Notes: a model not told the origin generated them from the letters alone. A stretch of DNA of 64,000 bases from Omphiscola glabra (GCA_964017045.1 OZ024809.1:2418001-2482000), one strand, 5' to 3'; shown: positions 33,001 through 42,993, numbered from the stretch's first letter. Made by a program: numbers and translations.

Positions 33001-34886
33001 TTGTTTCAAAAATAAAGGTCCACTACACTTCAACGTTATTTGACTATTAATCTATAATAATCACGAGGATTAACTTTATTGTATTTATAGAGGCGATATT
33101 CTTTCAATAGGTGCTTATCATAAAAAATAATAGTCTGATTCTAACACAGGGGAGATAACGGTGGCCAAGAAATTAAGAAGCTTAAAATGGGAGCAAACGC
33201 TGGTTGTCCATTAGGAAAAAAAAAATTAAAGCTTACACGGAAATACTTATTCAATGTAGGATATAACAACAAATAGGTTAATAAAAAAAAAAACAAGGTT
33301 AATATTAAAAAAAGCTAAGTTAATTAAAAAAACAACAACAATATAATATTAAAAAAACAACAATATAATATTAAAAAAACAGAAAAACAAAGAAAAACGA
33401 AAAAAAAACACAATATCTGGGTTAATGAACATAAATATTGCATAATGCTAAAGCTCAAAAGAGCATATTAAAATTAAAAAAGTCTTATAGCCTACAATAA
33501 AGCAAAATATGTAGTCTTGGAGTTTGATGTTCAGTTAAGATAAACTCAACAGCTTAGTGGTAGAGAATAAAGTTTGCTTGATTATTCAGGATTAATACCA
33601 TCAGGGCGTTTATAAAGTCAGGGGTGTAGGAAAGGGAGGGATGGTCCAGCCCATGAAAATCTTTTTTTCTTTATATTGAGGGGTGTTATTCTGAGCCAAA
33701 TTTAGATTTTATTTGTTGGAAATATCTTGACCTATAGACCTCGGGCGACACTTACCCTAGCTCCACAACAACATCAATGAAGGCGCTAATGTTCTGTTCA
33801 CCCCCATCCTCAGATGGTCCTAGTCAGCAAGCTCATCATCTGCGCCATCTGCCAGTGTTCCCGATTTTTCCACACTTACACCCTGTTCGTTGTGTTTGCC
33901 GTCTTGGTCGGGATTTTTGGAGGTTTCCGACAGAACTTCACTAACGTCATACTGCTGGATTACTTCGGTCCAGAGAACATGGCCAAGGCCAATGGACTTG
34001 TCATGACGATTGCAACACTCACCCTGTCCATCAATCACCCAGTTTTAGGTATGTTGTTCTGAAAGCTTTAGGCCAGACTGATTAATCAGAGCACATCATA
34101 TTCAGACGACGCATAGAGGATAGAAATGTGGTAGTCGTCTTGATCTTTTCATTGAGCCTCACAGATCAGATTCCTGATTTATAAAATTTTTGTATATAAA
34201 TATATATTGCTTAAAACTATTTGACTACTCAGACCAATTATTATTCAAGCTACTTTCCTTCAACCTTCTCCCCACTAAATATAAATATAAAATCTTTAAT
34301 ATTTTCAATCTTAAACTTTCCTTCTCATGGTGAAGTATAAATAAAAGGGTGTTTAAATTAAAAAAAAATATTTTGTTAGCTTTTAATTTTTTAACTTTCC
34401 ATAACGATACATTGAATTTTTACCCACCATTAAATACCTGACATTAAAGGGGTGGTACACCCAAAACATAGGTCGACAACTAAAACAATTCAGGAAAAAC
34501 CCTATTAAAACTACAAATGTCAAATTTTCACTGAAGCTAGATGAATAGTCATACTAGCATAATGAGAGATAAATAATAACAATTTACTAATAACAATAAA
34601 TTGTTATTATTTAATCATTGTCATTATGCCAGAATGAAAGTAAAAAAAAAACATTTTGACCCTTTCAGGTGCCTTATTGGATGCCACTGGATCATTTGTT
34701 GTCCCCCTTCATTACATTGGTGCTATGTGCTTCTTGTCTGCCCTTGTTCTCTTCGCGGAACCCATTTTCAAAAGGCTGGATGACAAGAAGAAAAAGCTTT
34801 CAGAACAGGAAAAATTATCTGGCCAGAATGCTGCTGAAACTGGACTACTCAGAGATAAAAGCATCGAGACATTCGAAGCCAAATGA
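14854..34886 (+). CDS. Monocarboxylate transporter-like (SLC16/MFS) protein, nine coding exons, 695 residues
   Basis: A plasma-membrane major-facilitator carrier of the SLC16 family, which typically moves monocarboxylates such as lactate with protons, or related small solutes; the actual substrate is not predictable. Exons 14854-15049, 17010-17153, 18170-18313, 20759-20903, 22381-22479, 30354-31053, 32811-33017, 33814-34048 and 34669-34886 join in frame with consistent phases. Diagnostic features: DRGWAWVIAFG entering TM1 (residues 56-66), YFKTRRALASSIGNAG after TM4 (179-194), a long cytosolic TM6-TM7 loop (~residues 240-475), and the TM8 pair D525/R529 (DLVTR) matching the Asp/Arg pair of MCT1. 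The loop is longer than in typical MCTs and contains an in-frame repeat. The C-terminus is charged (KRLDDKKKKLSEQEK). Exon 7 uses a weak donor (AAG/GTCCAC). Start: first ATG after acceptor TTTTCCACAG. Confidence 0.93.
15050..16478 (+). repeat. 47-bp array copying the transporter exon 1 donor junction
   Basis: About 30 copies. The unit is the last 29 exon bases (cagaggctgggcatgggtca ttgcatttg) plus the first 18 intron bases (gtgagtgagggagtagag). Almost every copy keeps GTGAGT. Variant units show a higher-order duplication of 13 units (611 bp): gaatgagg at 15287 and 15898, gagccgtgg at ~15488 and ~16099. Confidence 0.95.
17010..17153 (+). CDS. Transporter coding exon 2
   Basis: Encodes the rest of TM1 and TM2 (GTFLNMAIIVGHNRALSVLF ... 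HALSGSIS). Arg79 aligns, with a two-residue gap, near Lys38 of MCT1. Phase 1 at both ends. Confidence 0.92.
17139..17345 (+). repeat. 52-bp array copying the transporter exon 2 donor junction
   Basis: The unit is the last 15 exon bases (ctggaagtatttctt) plus 37 intron bases. The true donor is at 17154; identical GTGAGTAG decoys lie at 17206, 17258 and 17310. Confidence 0.93.
17440..17590. repeat. 29-bp minisatellite in transporter intron 2
   Basis: Five near-identical copies of tcactgattttgtagagaag cgattgttt. Not related to an exon. Confidence 0.9.
17797..18169 (+). repeat. 40-bp array copying the transporter exon 3 acceptor junction
   Basis: Nine units upstream of exon 3 copy its acceptor and first ~10 exon bases (ttctcacagctgtgctgatg). 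The two most distal copies keep CACAG and the third keeps TGCAG. The six nearest the exon read CACGG or CACGT, so the AG is destroyed. Confidence 0.92.
18170..18313 (+). CDS. Transporter coding exon 3
   Basis: Encodes TM3 and TM4 start (SVLIANLAMKRFSVRTITVV ... APNIIVFLFLFLIK). Acceptor CTTCTCACAG, donor GTAACA, phase 1 both ends. Confidence 0.92.
18325..19455. repeat. 25-bp minisatellite in transporter intron 3
   Basis: About 45 copies of ttaatttgacatcaagatct aattg. Begins within ~15 bases of the exon 3 donor but copies intron sequence only. Confidence 0.93.
19456..19945. other. Unique intron segment
   Basis: Higher-complexity sequence with overlapping open frames on both strands and no recognised motif. 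Possibly a transposon fragment. Confidence 0.35.
19946..20530. repeat. 18-bp minisatellite
   Basis: About 32 copies of ccatccagcaaccacctgg variants. The period is a multiple of three, so four reading frames stay open for 190-220 codons; these are shadows of the repeat. Confidence 0.95.
20759..20903 (+). CDS. Transporter coding exon 4
   Basis: TM4-TM5 with the SLC16/MFS loop motif YFKTRRALASSIGNAG (residues 179-194), ending FPPITELL plus the first two bases of an Arg codon before GTGAGT. Confidence 0.93.
20904..21712 (+). repeat. 65-70-bp array copying the transporter exon 4 donor junction
   Basis: About 12 units copying the last ~57 exon bases (aaatgctggcttctgtattg ... ctgagctcctacg) plus gtgagtcttg. 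Copies differ in length (ctgctat, ctcctactg) and at least one donor is GTAAGT. More diverged from the exon than the exon 5 array. Confidence 0.93.
21713..22380. other. Intron 4 remainder before exon 5
   Basis: AT-rich with A-runs near 21895 and 22256, ending in the polypyrimidine tract and acceptor TTTTAATAG. Confidence 0.5.
22381..22479 (+). CDS. Transporter coding exon 5
   Basis: TM6 (FRGALLLIAGVEFQLVAFNM) and the following LFRPVDSYK. Phase 2 both ends; donor GTAAGT. Confidence 0.92.
22480..26092 (+). repeat. 48-bp array copying the transporter exon 5 donor junction
   Basis: About 75 copies. Each unit is 43 bases of coding exon (tggttgcatttaatatgctc through gttataa) plus only five intron bases (gtaag). 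Donor GTAAGT is kept in nearly all. A 23-unit (1104 bp) higher-order duplication is marked by gcactttcggcccg at 23221 and 24325. The 48-bp period leaves a 1233-codon antisense frame open; this is a by-product, not a gene. Confidence 0.96.
26260..28120. repeat. Degenerate internal repeats of the Helitron
   Basis: Several diverged copies, period roughly 150-300 bases, sharing gcgctcctacaccattc, aatattccgttttggcc, ggggcccca and ttatatgagctttataaa motifs. No coding content. Confidence 0.7.
28741..28985 (+). pseudogene. Helitron protein N-terminal fragment
   Basis: Encodes MPPKRKAIGFSTPQARKKK followed by a duplicated TVEQREARxxxARVRNAxAR module, the basic N-terminal leader of animal Helitron Rep-helicases. 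The Rep nuclease domain that should follow is missing. Confidence 0.7.
29041..29487 (+). pseudogene. Helitron PIF1-like helicase C-terminal fragment
   Basis: Contains DLPGIPSHVLLLKIGVPIIL, RNINPP and FAMTISKAQGQSLQVCGL ... SHGQLYVACSHVG, corresponding to the last helicase motifs of Helitron PIF1-like proteins. In motif VI the usual SRV(G/S) reads SHVG, so the arginine is lost. The walker motifs and Rep domain are absent, so the copy cannot mobilise itself. Confidence 0.8.
29885..30165 (+). mobile_element. Non-LTR retrotransposon 3' tail (family B, copy 3, truncated)
   Basis: Starts cactcacttcattggctccc like the other family B copies and breaks off after cacatctgcaatatac, replaced by a CA-rich microsatellite up to 30310. 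It lies ~190 bases before transporter exon 6. Confidence 0.75.
30354..31053 (+). CDS. Transporter coding exon 6 (cytosolic loop)
   Basis: 233 residues of hydrophilic, acidic, Ser/Thr-rich sequence (KIYANKMKRWVAEEKRLPPI ... FNTIIDLSLFK) forming the TM6-TM7 loop, joining TM7 in exon 7. An 8-residue in-frame repeat (DRTDAQTT variants, residues ~306-344) comes from a 24-bp coding minisatellite. Confidence 0.9.
30541..30656 (+). repeat. 24-bp coding minisatellite in transporter exon 6
   Basis: Four to five copies of gacaggacagacgcacagac caca, giving DRTDAQIT, DRTDAQTT, NRTDTQTT, DRTERHQE. Period is in frame, so length changes would alter only loop length. Confidence 0.9.
31054..31371. other. Intron 6 start, possible tRNA-like relic
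   Basis: The segment gacgcagtggtagagc at ~31096 resembles a tRNA A box, but no matching B box was found. Otherwise nothing recognised. Confidence 0.25.
31372..32330. repeat. 29-bp minisatellite in transporter intron 6
   Basis: About 33 copies of ttagcaagtatgacagatta caccactag, almost perfectly uniform; I see only two variant units (acatcactag near 31769, ctatttag near 31949). Confidence 0.96.
32430..32660. repeat. Degenerate ~29-bp T-rich repeat
   Basis: About eight variants of aattctttttaactcaattt gttctagg between the 29-bp array and exon 7. Confidence 0.8.
32811..33017 (+). CDS. Transporter coding exon 7
   Basis: TM7-TM8 with MDLVTRIVTGVIADFK; D525 and R529 match the family's functional Asp/Arg pair. 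The exon ends AAG before a weak donor GTCCAC. The nearer candidate GTTTGT (33000) would put a stop in frame after joining to exon 8, so I chose 33017. Confidence 0.85.
33018..33813. other. Transporter intron 7
   Basis: A-rich low-complexity sequence at 33220-33410, and agcttagtggtagag near 33550 resembling a tRNA A box (possible SINE relic). Confidence 0.35.
33814..34048 (+). CDS. Transporter coding exon 8
   Basis: TM9-TM11 region (KLIICAICQCSRFF, FVVFAVLVGIFGGFRQNF, DYFGPENMAKANGLVMTIAT). The DYFGPENMAKANGL segment fits the conserved SLC16 loop around TM10. Acceptor CATCCTCAG, donor GTATGT. Confidence 0.92.
34049..34668. other. Transporter intron 8, nothing recognised
   Basis: AT-rich. Contains a palindromic tta ttattgttagtaaattg stretch near 34580 and a polypyrimidine acceptor at its end. 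Confidence 0.4.
34669..34886 (+). CDS. Transporter coding exon 9 and stop
   Basis: Last TM (GALLDATGSFVVPLHYIGAM ... SALVLFAEPIF) and charged C-terminal tail, TGA at 34884-34886. Confidence 0.92.
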
Positions 34887-35014
34887 AATAACACAAAGAA
34901 GAGGTGTCACTTAACACTTGTCTTTAAAGGAGCAAAGCTTGAATACCATAGCAGTGATCAGATTGTCGTTTACAAACATTATAACGGGTTTGACTCATTA
35001 GAACAAAACACTAA

Positions 35015-35414
35015 GGGCCCGTCCATAAAGTAGGTCACGTTACGGAGGGGAGATGATGGGACGCGTTCAAAGAAACTGTGACGGTTTGTGACCGGAGGGG
35101 GGTTATAGGGGTAAATATCTCGTGTGAGGTCACACAATCGTACAAATAAAACTTGAAATTGATAGTGATATTGAACTTTATGTTGTGATTGTTGCATTCT
35201 GACAGAATTTGTCACGTTTAGAAATTGAATAGTCTAACAGTGAAGTGTGTTTAGATGAAATTTAAATTAGTTTTTAATTTTTAAAGATTTGTTTAAGTTC
35301 GAAAGTGTCACATACTCTTGGGTAAAGGGTAAGGTTCTGAGACGTGGGAGAAGGGAGGAGGGGGGGGAGGTAAAATATTGACAAAGAATAGCATGACCTA
35401 CTTTATGGACGGCA
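35015..35414. mobile_element. MITE with ~20-bp terminal inverted repeats
   Basis: Left end CCGTCCATAAAGTAGGTCAC and right end (inverted) CCGTCCATAAAGTAGGTCAT enclose ~400 bases. The motif resembles widespread invertebrate MITEs with GTCCATAAAxTACGTCA ends. Possible target duplication cacta. It lies ~130 bases 3' of the transporter stop and is probably in its 3' UTR. Confidence 0.7.
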
Positions 35415-37140
35415 CTAGAGCCAAACAATATGAGAAATTTAGTGTATGACTTCATGAGACGTTATTATCCAATTCATAAAGCTTAAGCAGATACGTTAGA
35501 GCCATAGGTAAGTGGTGGCAAACAATGATTTCGGAAATAATAATTTTATTTCACATGCGGTTTTAATTACACTTATTTTAAATTGCAATATTAAAATCTG
35601 TATTAAGTGTTTTGAGGAGATGGTATCTTAAAAAGACATTAGAGCAGGTCACTTGAGCGGGTGGGTGTAATTTAATTTCTTAATAAAACGTAAGTGCTTG
35701 TATTTAAAATGTGGACATAATGTCAAATTTTATCACTTGTATAATGGTTGTCAGTAAATATTGCAATGTAAAAAATTAAACGACAGTATTTGTCATTACA
35801 CTTTCAAATAATTTATTCACCATTGTATTGTTATTTACATAAATTTGTTTCACCTGACCTCTCATAATCATATTGTAATAATTGTATTTTTCATTAATTT
35901 CCATTTAGTTTTAGTTTTATGGTTGTGTAATTTAATTTATTTTAATGTAGTTCATTTCTACTAATATACATTTTTTTATTAAGCTAGTAAATATGTCAAT
36001 TAATAAAAAATATTTTTTTAAATATATTTTTTTTACTGTAGATGTTATTATTCCATTTCTATTTGATATAAAAATAAATATTATATACTCAGGCCTACCT
36101 GCCCTAACCGGTGCATACTTGAAATTGTAAACAGTTTTTTTAAAATACAAAATATATTATGTCATTTTAATTGTATTTATATAAAGTGTTACTGTTAAAC
36201 TTTCTGAGTTCTGAACGAAATTGTGTTTGCAAAATAATAAATACGACCTTCAAAATATCCACATTAAAGTTTGCTTATAGTCTAGCATTTGCATTCGTGA
36301 GAGATAACATACAGCAAGAACAATGAATTGCTGAGAGTTTTTTAAATATGACAAAGTGTTGCTGATGTGATTAAGTTCTGCCTATATGAAGATTCTAATT
36401 AACTATTACAACATTTAACACGTTTATTATTCAAATACTTATTTTTATTCAGCAAATTTAAACTAATTGCTTTCAAAACGCAAAGGTTAATGTATATAAT
36501 TAATATATACAAGTATGTTTATGTAACTAATGTTAGTAGTTTTATACTTTTAGGCAGTGCCACGCACATACAATAGAGCAACTCTTAGATTTAATATCAA
36601 TCACAATAACCCACACCGATTGTTTCAAAGTAACATTTTAGTCAAATGTGCATAAACCAATGTACCCTTTTCTTATTGATGAGTACACAATTTAATTTAG
36701 TCAAGTGTGTATGAACCAGTGTATCTGTTTTTTGTGTATTATTACCAAATTTAATTAAGTCAAGTGTGTATGAACCAGTGTATCTGTTTTTGTGTATTAG
36801 TACAAATTTAATTAAGTCACGTGTGCTTGATCAAATGTACCTGTTTATTTATTGATACTAAATTTAATATGACTTCTATGTATATCTATGTACAAGTACT
36901 TATATAAAAATTTAGTTGTATATGTACAACATTTATGCTTACAAACCATCATATGGTAACTTTTAAATTGCATTTACCTATGAATTTAAGTGTTTTTATT
37001 GGTGCAGTGTGATTTGAAAATGAATCAATGGATCTTATTGTAATGGTGGAGAGGGGAGATTCGTGAACTGTTTTGTTAGGCCTTTATATGACATACTTAT
37101 CGTCATCATTTGATCACGACCACAGTTGTGCACATTTGAA
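35415..37140. other. AT-rich downstream region, no gene recognised
   Basis: Includes a weak ~65-base repeat (tgtatgaaccagtgtatctg) at 36640-36840. The transporter poly(A) site may lie here; several AATAAA-like motifs exist but none can be assigned. Confidence 0.4.
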
Positions 37141-37154
37141 ACAGCAATATTTTG

Positions 37155-37385
37155 AGAGAGAGAGAATGAGAGAGAGACAGAAAGAAAAAGAGAGACAGAG
37201 AGAGAGAGAGAGAAAGCGAGCGATTATCGGTTCCAGAACACATTTCAGAGTTGCTTTTGATCTTTGTCCTATGTCCGTCTGTAAAAATATACACGTCATT
37301 AATATGATGGGGAACATCATTAATATGATGGGGAACATCATTAATATGATTGAAAACATCATTAATATGATGGGGAACCAAGGTT
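37155..37385. repeat. GA-rich microsatellite and 21-bp repeat
   Basis: (GAGA)n tract at 37155-37216, then four to five copies of aacatcattaatatgatggg at 37290-37378. Confidence 0.85.
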
Positions 37386-37969
37386 CTTATTTATTATGAA
37401 GGTATTTATTCAGCTACTTTGTGTCAGTGATTATAAACACATTTAAATGTCAAATGACGATTATTTTTATAACAAGTCAACTGAAATATGATTTGGTGAT
37501 TAAGAATTGGAACTGGAAGTGATGATTAAATCACGATTATACAAAATTTCATATTTGACTGACAGCATCAACCAGTATTAAGATTAAGATTAAATACACC
37601 AATTTTTAAAAAAAAATGTTTATGTTTAGTTTAGCCTTCTTAATATATGGGCCAAACAAATTTTTGAAATTGTTGTATGTTCTTTAATTGTTTCATAACA
37701 CATGCAGTTTGACTTATTAATTAAGAAAATATTTATCTGTTATAACATATTGACTTACTAATTGGTCAGTAAAAAACTGTTTAACTTTGACTTACTATTC
37801 CGAAACAGGATTTTTGTTATAGTATGTGTTTACCTTAGGGCATTGAGTTGTTATTGAATTTATAGAATAAATCTGTTCTTTGATTCGTGTTAAATACAAT
37901 TTCATCGCTTCGTGTTACATCGTCTTGCTGCCACTATGTGAACTACAAACTTCATTGGTAACATAAACA

Positions 37970-38170
37970 CATATAACTCAAGTCGTATGTCTGAAACTAA
38001 CGCTAACATAGAACTCATACAACTCACGTCGTATGTCTGAAACTAGTGCTAACGTAGAACTCATACAACTTACGTCGTATGTCTGAAACTAACGCTAACG
38101 TATAACTCATACAACTCACGTCGTATGTCTGAAACTAACGCTCACGTAGAACTCATACAACCCACGTCGT
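37970..38170. repeat. About 47-bp tandem repeat
   Basis: Four copies of acaactcacgtcgtatgtct gaaactaacgctaacgtaga actcat. Confidence 0.85.
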
Positions 38171-38682
38171 ATGTATGGAACAAACGCTGAGATAGACATC
38201 GTTCACGTTTACAGTATACCTATAATTCGACTTTTCGACGATAGTCAAAGACATCAGGACGTTAACAGAACATCGTAAGAAGAATCAACGAAAGAAACTC
38301 AAGCGATAACTGCAAAAGCAAGCTATATTTTTAAGTAACACATTTGATACTTCTCAGCTAATGCTGTACATTATGACATGGTGCTGCGCTGTACGCGTGT
38401 AGAGCCATACTTACTACTAAGAGGTAACGGGTTCAAATACTGTTAATGGATTTTTTAAAAATAAATACATTTTGATATTACAATCAATATGTTTTATCAC
38501 TTCAACATTGATTCTCTTATTGAATTATTTTAATTTTTTAAATTATTAGTTTAGGTTTTTCTCATCACAATTTGGGTTTATGTTCTGACTGTCACTTTGT
38601 TTAAAGTGTATATCTTAAAAAAGTAATTTATTTGTAACGTTATTATGAGAATATTATTAGAAGTTTTCTATAGCGTTTGTAC
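38171..38682. other. Intergenic, possible SINE relic
   Basis: At ~38380-38445, tggtgctgcgctgtacgcg and cgggttcaaatactgt look like tRNA-derived A- and B-box remnants. Weak evidence; otherwise nothing. Confidence 0.3.
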
Positions 38683-39055
38683 CCCCAGCCTAGGGCTGGG
38701 CGCACCACGCTGTACATACAATTTAACAAACAAAATCATGAACTAAAAATTTTTAAAAAATATTAATTAAATAAAAAACAAACAAATGTCTATCCACTCC
38801 AACCATACCATAACTATTTAAATGTCAAGCCATGGACGGCACTCAGCAGCAGCGTTTATCGGTCAGGGGGGGGGGGGATCAGTCGGGGTAGTAGAGTCTA
38901 AAGAGATGTGTTTTGAGTACAGTTTTGAAGGCTGAGATGGTTGGTATATTGCGGATGTGTAGTGGAAGAGAATTCCATTGTTTGGGGGCACAGAAAGATC
39001 GGTCACAGAAAGGTTTTTGTGCAAGTCTTCGGGACAGAAAGAATACGCGTATCTG
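38683..39055 (-). mobile_element. Non-LTR retrotransposon 3' tail (family B, copy 4, reverse)
   Basis: The minus strand carries the same tail (KTHLF-type end, catggcttgacattta UTR, cagccctaggctggg 3' motif). A poly-G run sits at 38864. Confidence 0.8.
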
Positions 39056-41289
39056 CGGGGGATTTATGATTGGGATTGGTCGATAATTTCATTTTGCCCA
39101 AAAGCAGCACAAGATAAGTCTTAGAATAAAGGAATGAATTTGATAAATAATTAACCTTCTTAGGTACATGCATATCGGTGGTAGGAAATAAGATGTACAT
39201 TGTTACGTGGATGACAATATATTTAAATCCTATGGTATTACATTTGTGAAAAAAGAGATGTTACATTCTCTGTTTACAAATAAACGTATGTTTACCAATT
39301 AAGTAAATCAATGGCGATAACAAAACGTGGGTACATATACATAATTACATCCATGAATATCAAAAGCCAATAATTTTACACACTTGAAAAATTGAGATGG
39401 GTTAACATTTTCTTTAAAAAACGTGAAATATATTTTTGTTTTTACTTTGCGAAAAGTAAAGTATGTGTCTATATTTATAAGACTGACACTTTTTAAAAAA
39501 AAAGACACTCAAGTCTGTTATAGACACTCAAGTCTGTTATAGACACTCAAGTGTGTTATAGACATGGAAAACGGTTGCGAGATTCTTCTTTAGATAAACT
39601 TATTCTTTTTATCCGTCTTTCCAATAATGTTTACTTAAAAGACAAGGCAAATGTTGGTTACGTTTTTTTAGGAAGATATCAATGTATCAAATTTTGTTAA
39701 TATAAAATATATTTATATCACAAATAGAGTTTTTATTGTAACTTGAAGATAATGTATTTACAATTAGTTGTTAGAGAATAAAATGTGTAGCTCAATGGCA
39801 CGAAAACGGGTAGTGTTGGCCCATTTAACAATTTAAAAACACATGACTTGTAAAGTACTTCTCTAGCGTAGAAATCGTAGAATTAACTTCTTTAGTGACA
39901 AAAGTGATATAATTAGTGATAATTTAGATTGGGTAATTTAAGGTCATGTTTAGAGGGGGATCAAAAGTAGTTTAGTGGCGTGAAAGGTGTTAGGGTAGGC
40001 CTATAATATCTAGCCGAGAAATACTTCTCAAAACTAAATGATGTTAGAAACATAAATATCAATACATAGAAACTTCTTTTTTAAAGTTAGGAATTGTGAA
40101 GAGTTTTTGCAATAGCTGGTAGAAATTATCGCAAAGGTTCTACCATTATAATCCCGATTACATCGGGTCATATATTCTAGTATACATTATAAGAATCACC
40201 TGCGGTATCAATATAAAGCAAAGGAAACGAATTGATTTAAATACGTTCAGATGCTTAAAGAAATGACGGCGATTTTCTATTATTTTACGGAGATCGAATA
40301 CATTTTAAATGTGCTAAAAATTAAATATAACAGCTTTTAATTTTAATATATTATTATGTTTAAGTAACATTATAATAAATTACAAATTAATTAAAAATAA
40401 TAAGTAAAGAAATATTTTGATTTTCCGAATTTAAAATTAACGATATTTTTTTAATCAATAAATTATGATTTAAGAATTATTTTTATTTTTATTAAATCAT
40501 AATCACATTTATCGGGGAAAACCAAGCATCTGTTTTTTTTTTCGTTTTTTACGTTTTAGTGCTATGTTAACATTGCGAAATTAAATTAAGATTAATTTGA
40601 TCTAAATGTCTCCAAACATTATCAAATTAAAACTTTCGATGAACTCAAATGAAGAAAAATTAGATTAAATTCAAGAAGAGCACAATTTAAACTTACAAAC
40701 AAAAAGCTTTAAATTTATTTGATTTGATAACAGCATGGGACAAAACCGATAATACACTTTCCCCCTTTAAAAAAATTATTCAGTTGTCTCACTAAATGAG
40801 TCGGTCAGAAAAGTGTTATCATGATCAGGTGCCATTTAATACCACAGTCACTATGGCCATGTTTAATCAAGATTTTGTTTTAAAAAAACCTCTTGAGATG
40901 TGTTTAGAAAAATGTGATCATGATCAGGTGCCATTTAATAACACAGTCACTATGGCCATGTTTAATTAAGACTTTGTTTTCAGCATTGGATAAATGAGGC
41001 TGTGTTTGTTTGAACAAATTACTCTTTATATACGTCTAAATTTAAATTCAAAAGTTGATAAATTCATATGGAGATATATGTGTAAACAGAATACATAAAT
41101 ACATAGCTCATCCTTGGAGGATCACAAACTTCTATAAGAATTACAACTCAACATACAATATGTCTTCAATAGCTTATATTTTTTTTTATTAAAGAAAAAT
41201 CTTTCGGTGAACAGAAAATGGGACTAACCGATTTGTTTTTTTTTCTTAAATAAATGAAAAAAATAATCTCCCCTCTAAAACATCGATAT
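39056..41289. other. AT-rich region, no gene recognised
   Basis: A three-copy agacactcaagtctgttat repeat lies at ~39505-39563, and a ~105-base direct duplication (tgatcaggtgccatttaata) at 40822 and 40925. A minus-strand AATAAA near 41185 could serve the gene ending at 41518. Confidence 0.4.
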
Positions 41290-41556
41290 CAATTTGACGC
41301 ATCACTGGCATGGAGGTCCGTTACATCCATTGACGCATCACTGTCATGGAGGTCCGTTACATCCATTGACGCATCACCGGCACGGAGGTCCGTTACATCC
41401 ATTGACGCATCACTGGCATGGAGGTCCGTTACATCCATTGATGCATCACTGGCATGGAGGTCCGTTACATCCATTGACACATCACTGACATGGGGGCTTG
41501 TTACATCCATTGACACATCACTGGCATGGAGGTCCGTTACAAGTTTGGATACTTAA
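41290..41556 (-). repeat. 36-bp array copying the end of the cysteine-rich terminal exon
   Basis: About seven units. In minus sense each carries TGTAACGGACCTCCATGCCA GTGATG, the last coding residues (CNGPPCQ, stop) of the candidate exon at 41518-41725, so the array would lie in its 3' UTR. Link to the exon depends on that exon being real. Confidence 0.75.
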
Positions 41557-41725
41557 TGGGCATGGAGGCGCGCTACAGTTGCAGCTTGTGGGCACATATC
41601 TATGAAAGAGAAATACCTTATTCCAAGAACCCAGATGATTGCAGATGGCAAAGAACCACGTGAAGGTGTATTTTTGGAGACAGATACCGGATGTGATGCA
41701 GCGATCGCACAACCTCCAACATCGC
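41518..41725 (-). CDS. Candidate terminal exon, secreted cysteine-rich protein
   Basis: Acceptor GATATATTTCAG then frame RCWRLCDRCITSGICLQKYT ... FTWFFAICN ... SCNCSAPPCP ... CNGPPCQ and stop at 41518. An alternative donor (AAG/GTATTT at 41617) could shorten it. The start GxCxxxC...GxCxQ(K/R)YT(F/Y)xWFxA matches the exon at 57612-57714 in the same phase, supporting coding. Two other frames here are also open, so confidence is limited. Family not recognised. Confidence 0.4.
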
Positions 41726-41744
41726 CTGAAATATATCAAACGAG

Positions 41745-42535
41745 AAAAGTCTTGCTTGGGTTAGTTTTTCACACTTATAAAGGTAATGACAAGAGGGAAA
41801 ATTCTTGTTTGGGTTAGTTTTTCACAATTATAAAGGTAATGACAAGAGGGAAAAGTCTTGTTTACATTAGTTTTTCACACTTATAAAGGTAATGAAAAGA
41901 GGGAAAAGTCTTGTTTGGGTTAGTTTTTCACACTTATAAAGGTATTGACAAAAGGAAAAAGTCTTGTTTACATTAGTTTTTCACACTTATAAAGGTAATG
42001 ACAAGAGGGAAAAGTCTTGTTTAGATTATTTTTTCACACTTATAAAGGTATTGACAAAAGGAAAAAGTCTTGTTTACATTAATTTTTCACACTTATAAAG
42101 GTAATGACAAGAGAGAAAAGTCTTGTTTACATTAGTTTTTCACACTTCTAAAGGTAATGACAAGAGAGAAAAGTCTTGTTTACATTAGTTTTTCACACTT
42201 ATAAGGTAATGACAAGAGGGAAAAGTCTTGTTTACATTAATTTTTCACACTAATAAAGGTAATGACAAGAGAGAAAACTCTTGTTTTGGTTAGTTTTTCA
42301 CACTTATAAAGGTAATGACAAGAGAGAAAACTCTTGTTTTGGTTAGTTTTTCACACTTATAAAGGTAATGACAAGAGAGAAAACTCTTGTTTTGGTTAGT
42401 TTTTCACACTTATAAAGATAATGACAAGAGAGAAAACTCTTGTTTTGGTTAGTTTTTCACACTTATAAAGGTAATGACAAGAGAGAAAACTCTTGTTTTG
42501 GTTAGTTTTTCACACTTATAAAGGTAATGACAAGA
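41745..42535. repeat. About 54-bp minisatellite
   Basis: About 14 copies of agtttttcacacttataaag then gtaatgacaagagagaaaac tcttgttttggtt. Every unit holds AAAG/GTAATG on the plus strand, donor-like but without a convincing exon. Confidence 0.9.
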
Positions 42536-42874
42536 CGGTGACAGACAATGTGTTTGCTTTGTCGCACGTGGTTATTATTGCATGTATTATGCAAATCCAC
42601 ATTTTTAAAAGTCGATCTGACGCTGATACCAATGTCAGTTTACCGCAAAGGATGACACCAACATAAGTGAAGCCTCCTGGTGTTGTGTAATGGCGACAAT
42701 ATTTCACTACCTGCAACTTGCTTCATTTTAATTTAAAAAAAAAAAAATAACAAGAAAATATTTTTTTTTCAAAAAGTGAGCACTCGGTTACTCCGGGATA
42801 GGAATCTTCCCGCCAAAAATTTCTGTAACTAAAATGTAGCAGTTATCTGGTCACCGTTACAGACACTTACTTAC

Positions 42875-42993
42875 CCGCACGTGCATCTGTTAATCTTTAT
42901 GTTTGGCCAAATTGGACAACACACACCCAGGCGCCCATAAAGTTGTATTTCAAAACACGGCAGTGGGATGTTCTGACTGCTGCACAGGTAACT
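42875..42993 (-). CDS. Candidate exon, secreted cysteine-rich protein
   Basis: Open frame SYLCSSQNIPLPCFEIQLYG then RLGVCCPIWPNIKINRCTCG, six cysteines, ending at a near-perfect donor (TGCGG/GTAAGTAAG). Phases fit both the exon at 52179-52312 (or 45856-45918) upstream and 41725 downstream. The acceptor (CCAAGAAACCAG) is weak. The frame stays open upstream with two more cysteines (SCCPRNQ), so the start is uncertain. Confidence 0.4.

Noticed and set aside
33000..33005. GTTTGT as the donor of transporter exon 7
   Set aside because: Joining it to exon 8 creates an immediate in-frame stop; AAG/GTCCAC keeps the frame, although it is weaker.
41602..41817. Plus-strand 71-codon ORF (MKEKYLIPRTQMIADGKEPR)
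   Set aside because: Overlaps open frames on the minus strand that match another exon in the window. Its end lies in the 54-bp array.
42639..42707. Minus exon KYCRHYTTPGGFTYVGVILC with acceptor and GTAAAC donor
   Set aside because: Its phase does not fit the better-supported exon at 42875-42993 and no homologue was found in the window.
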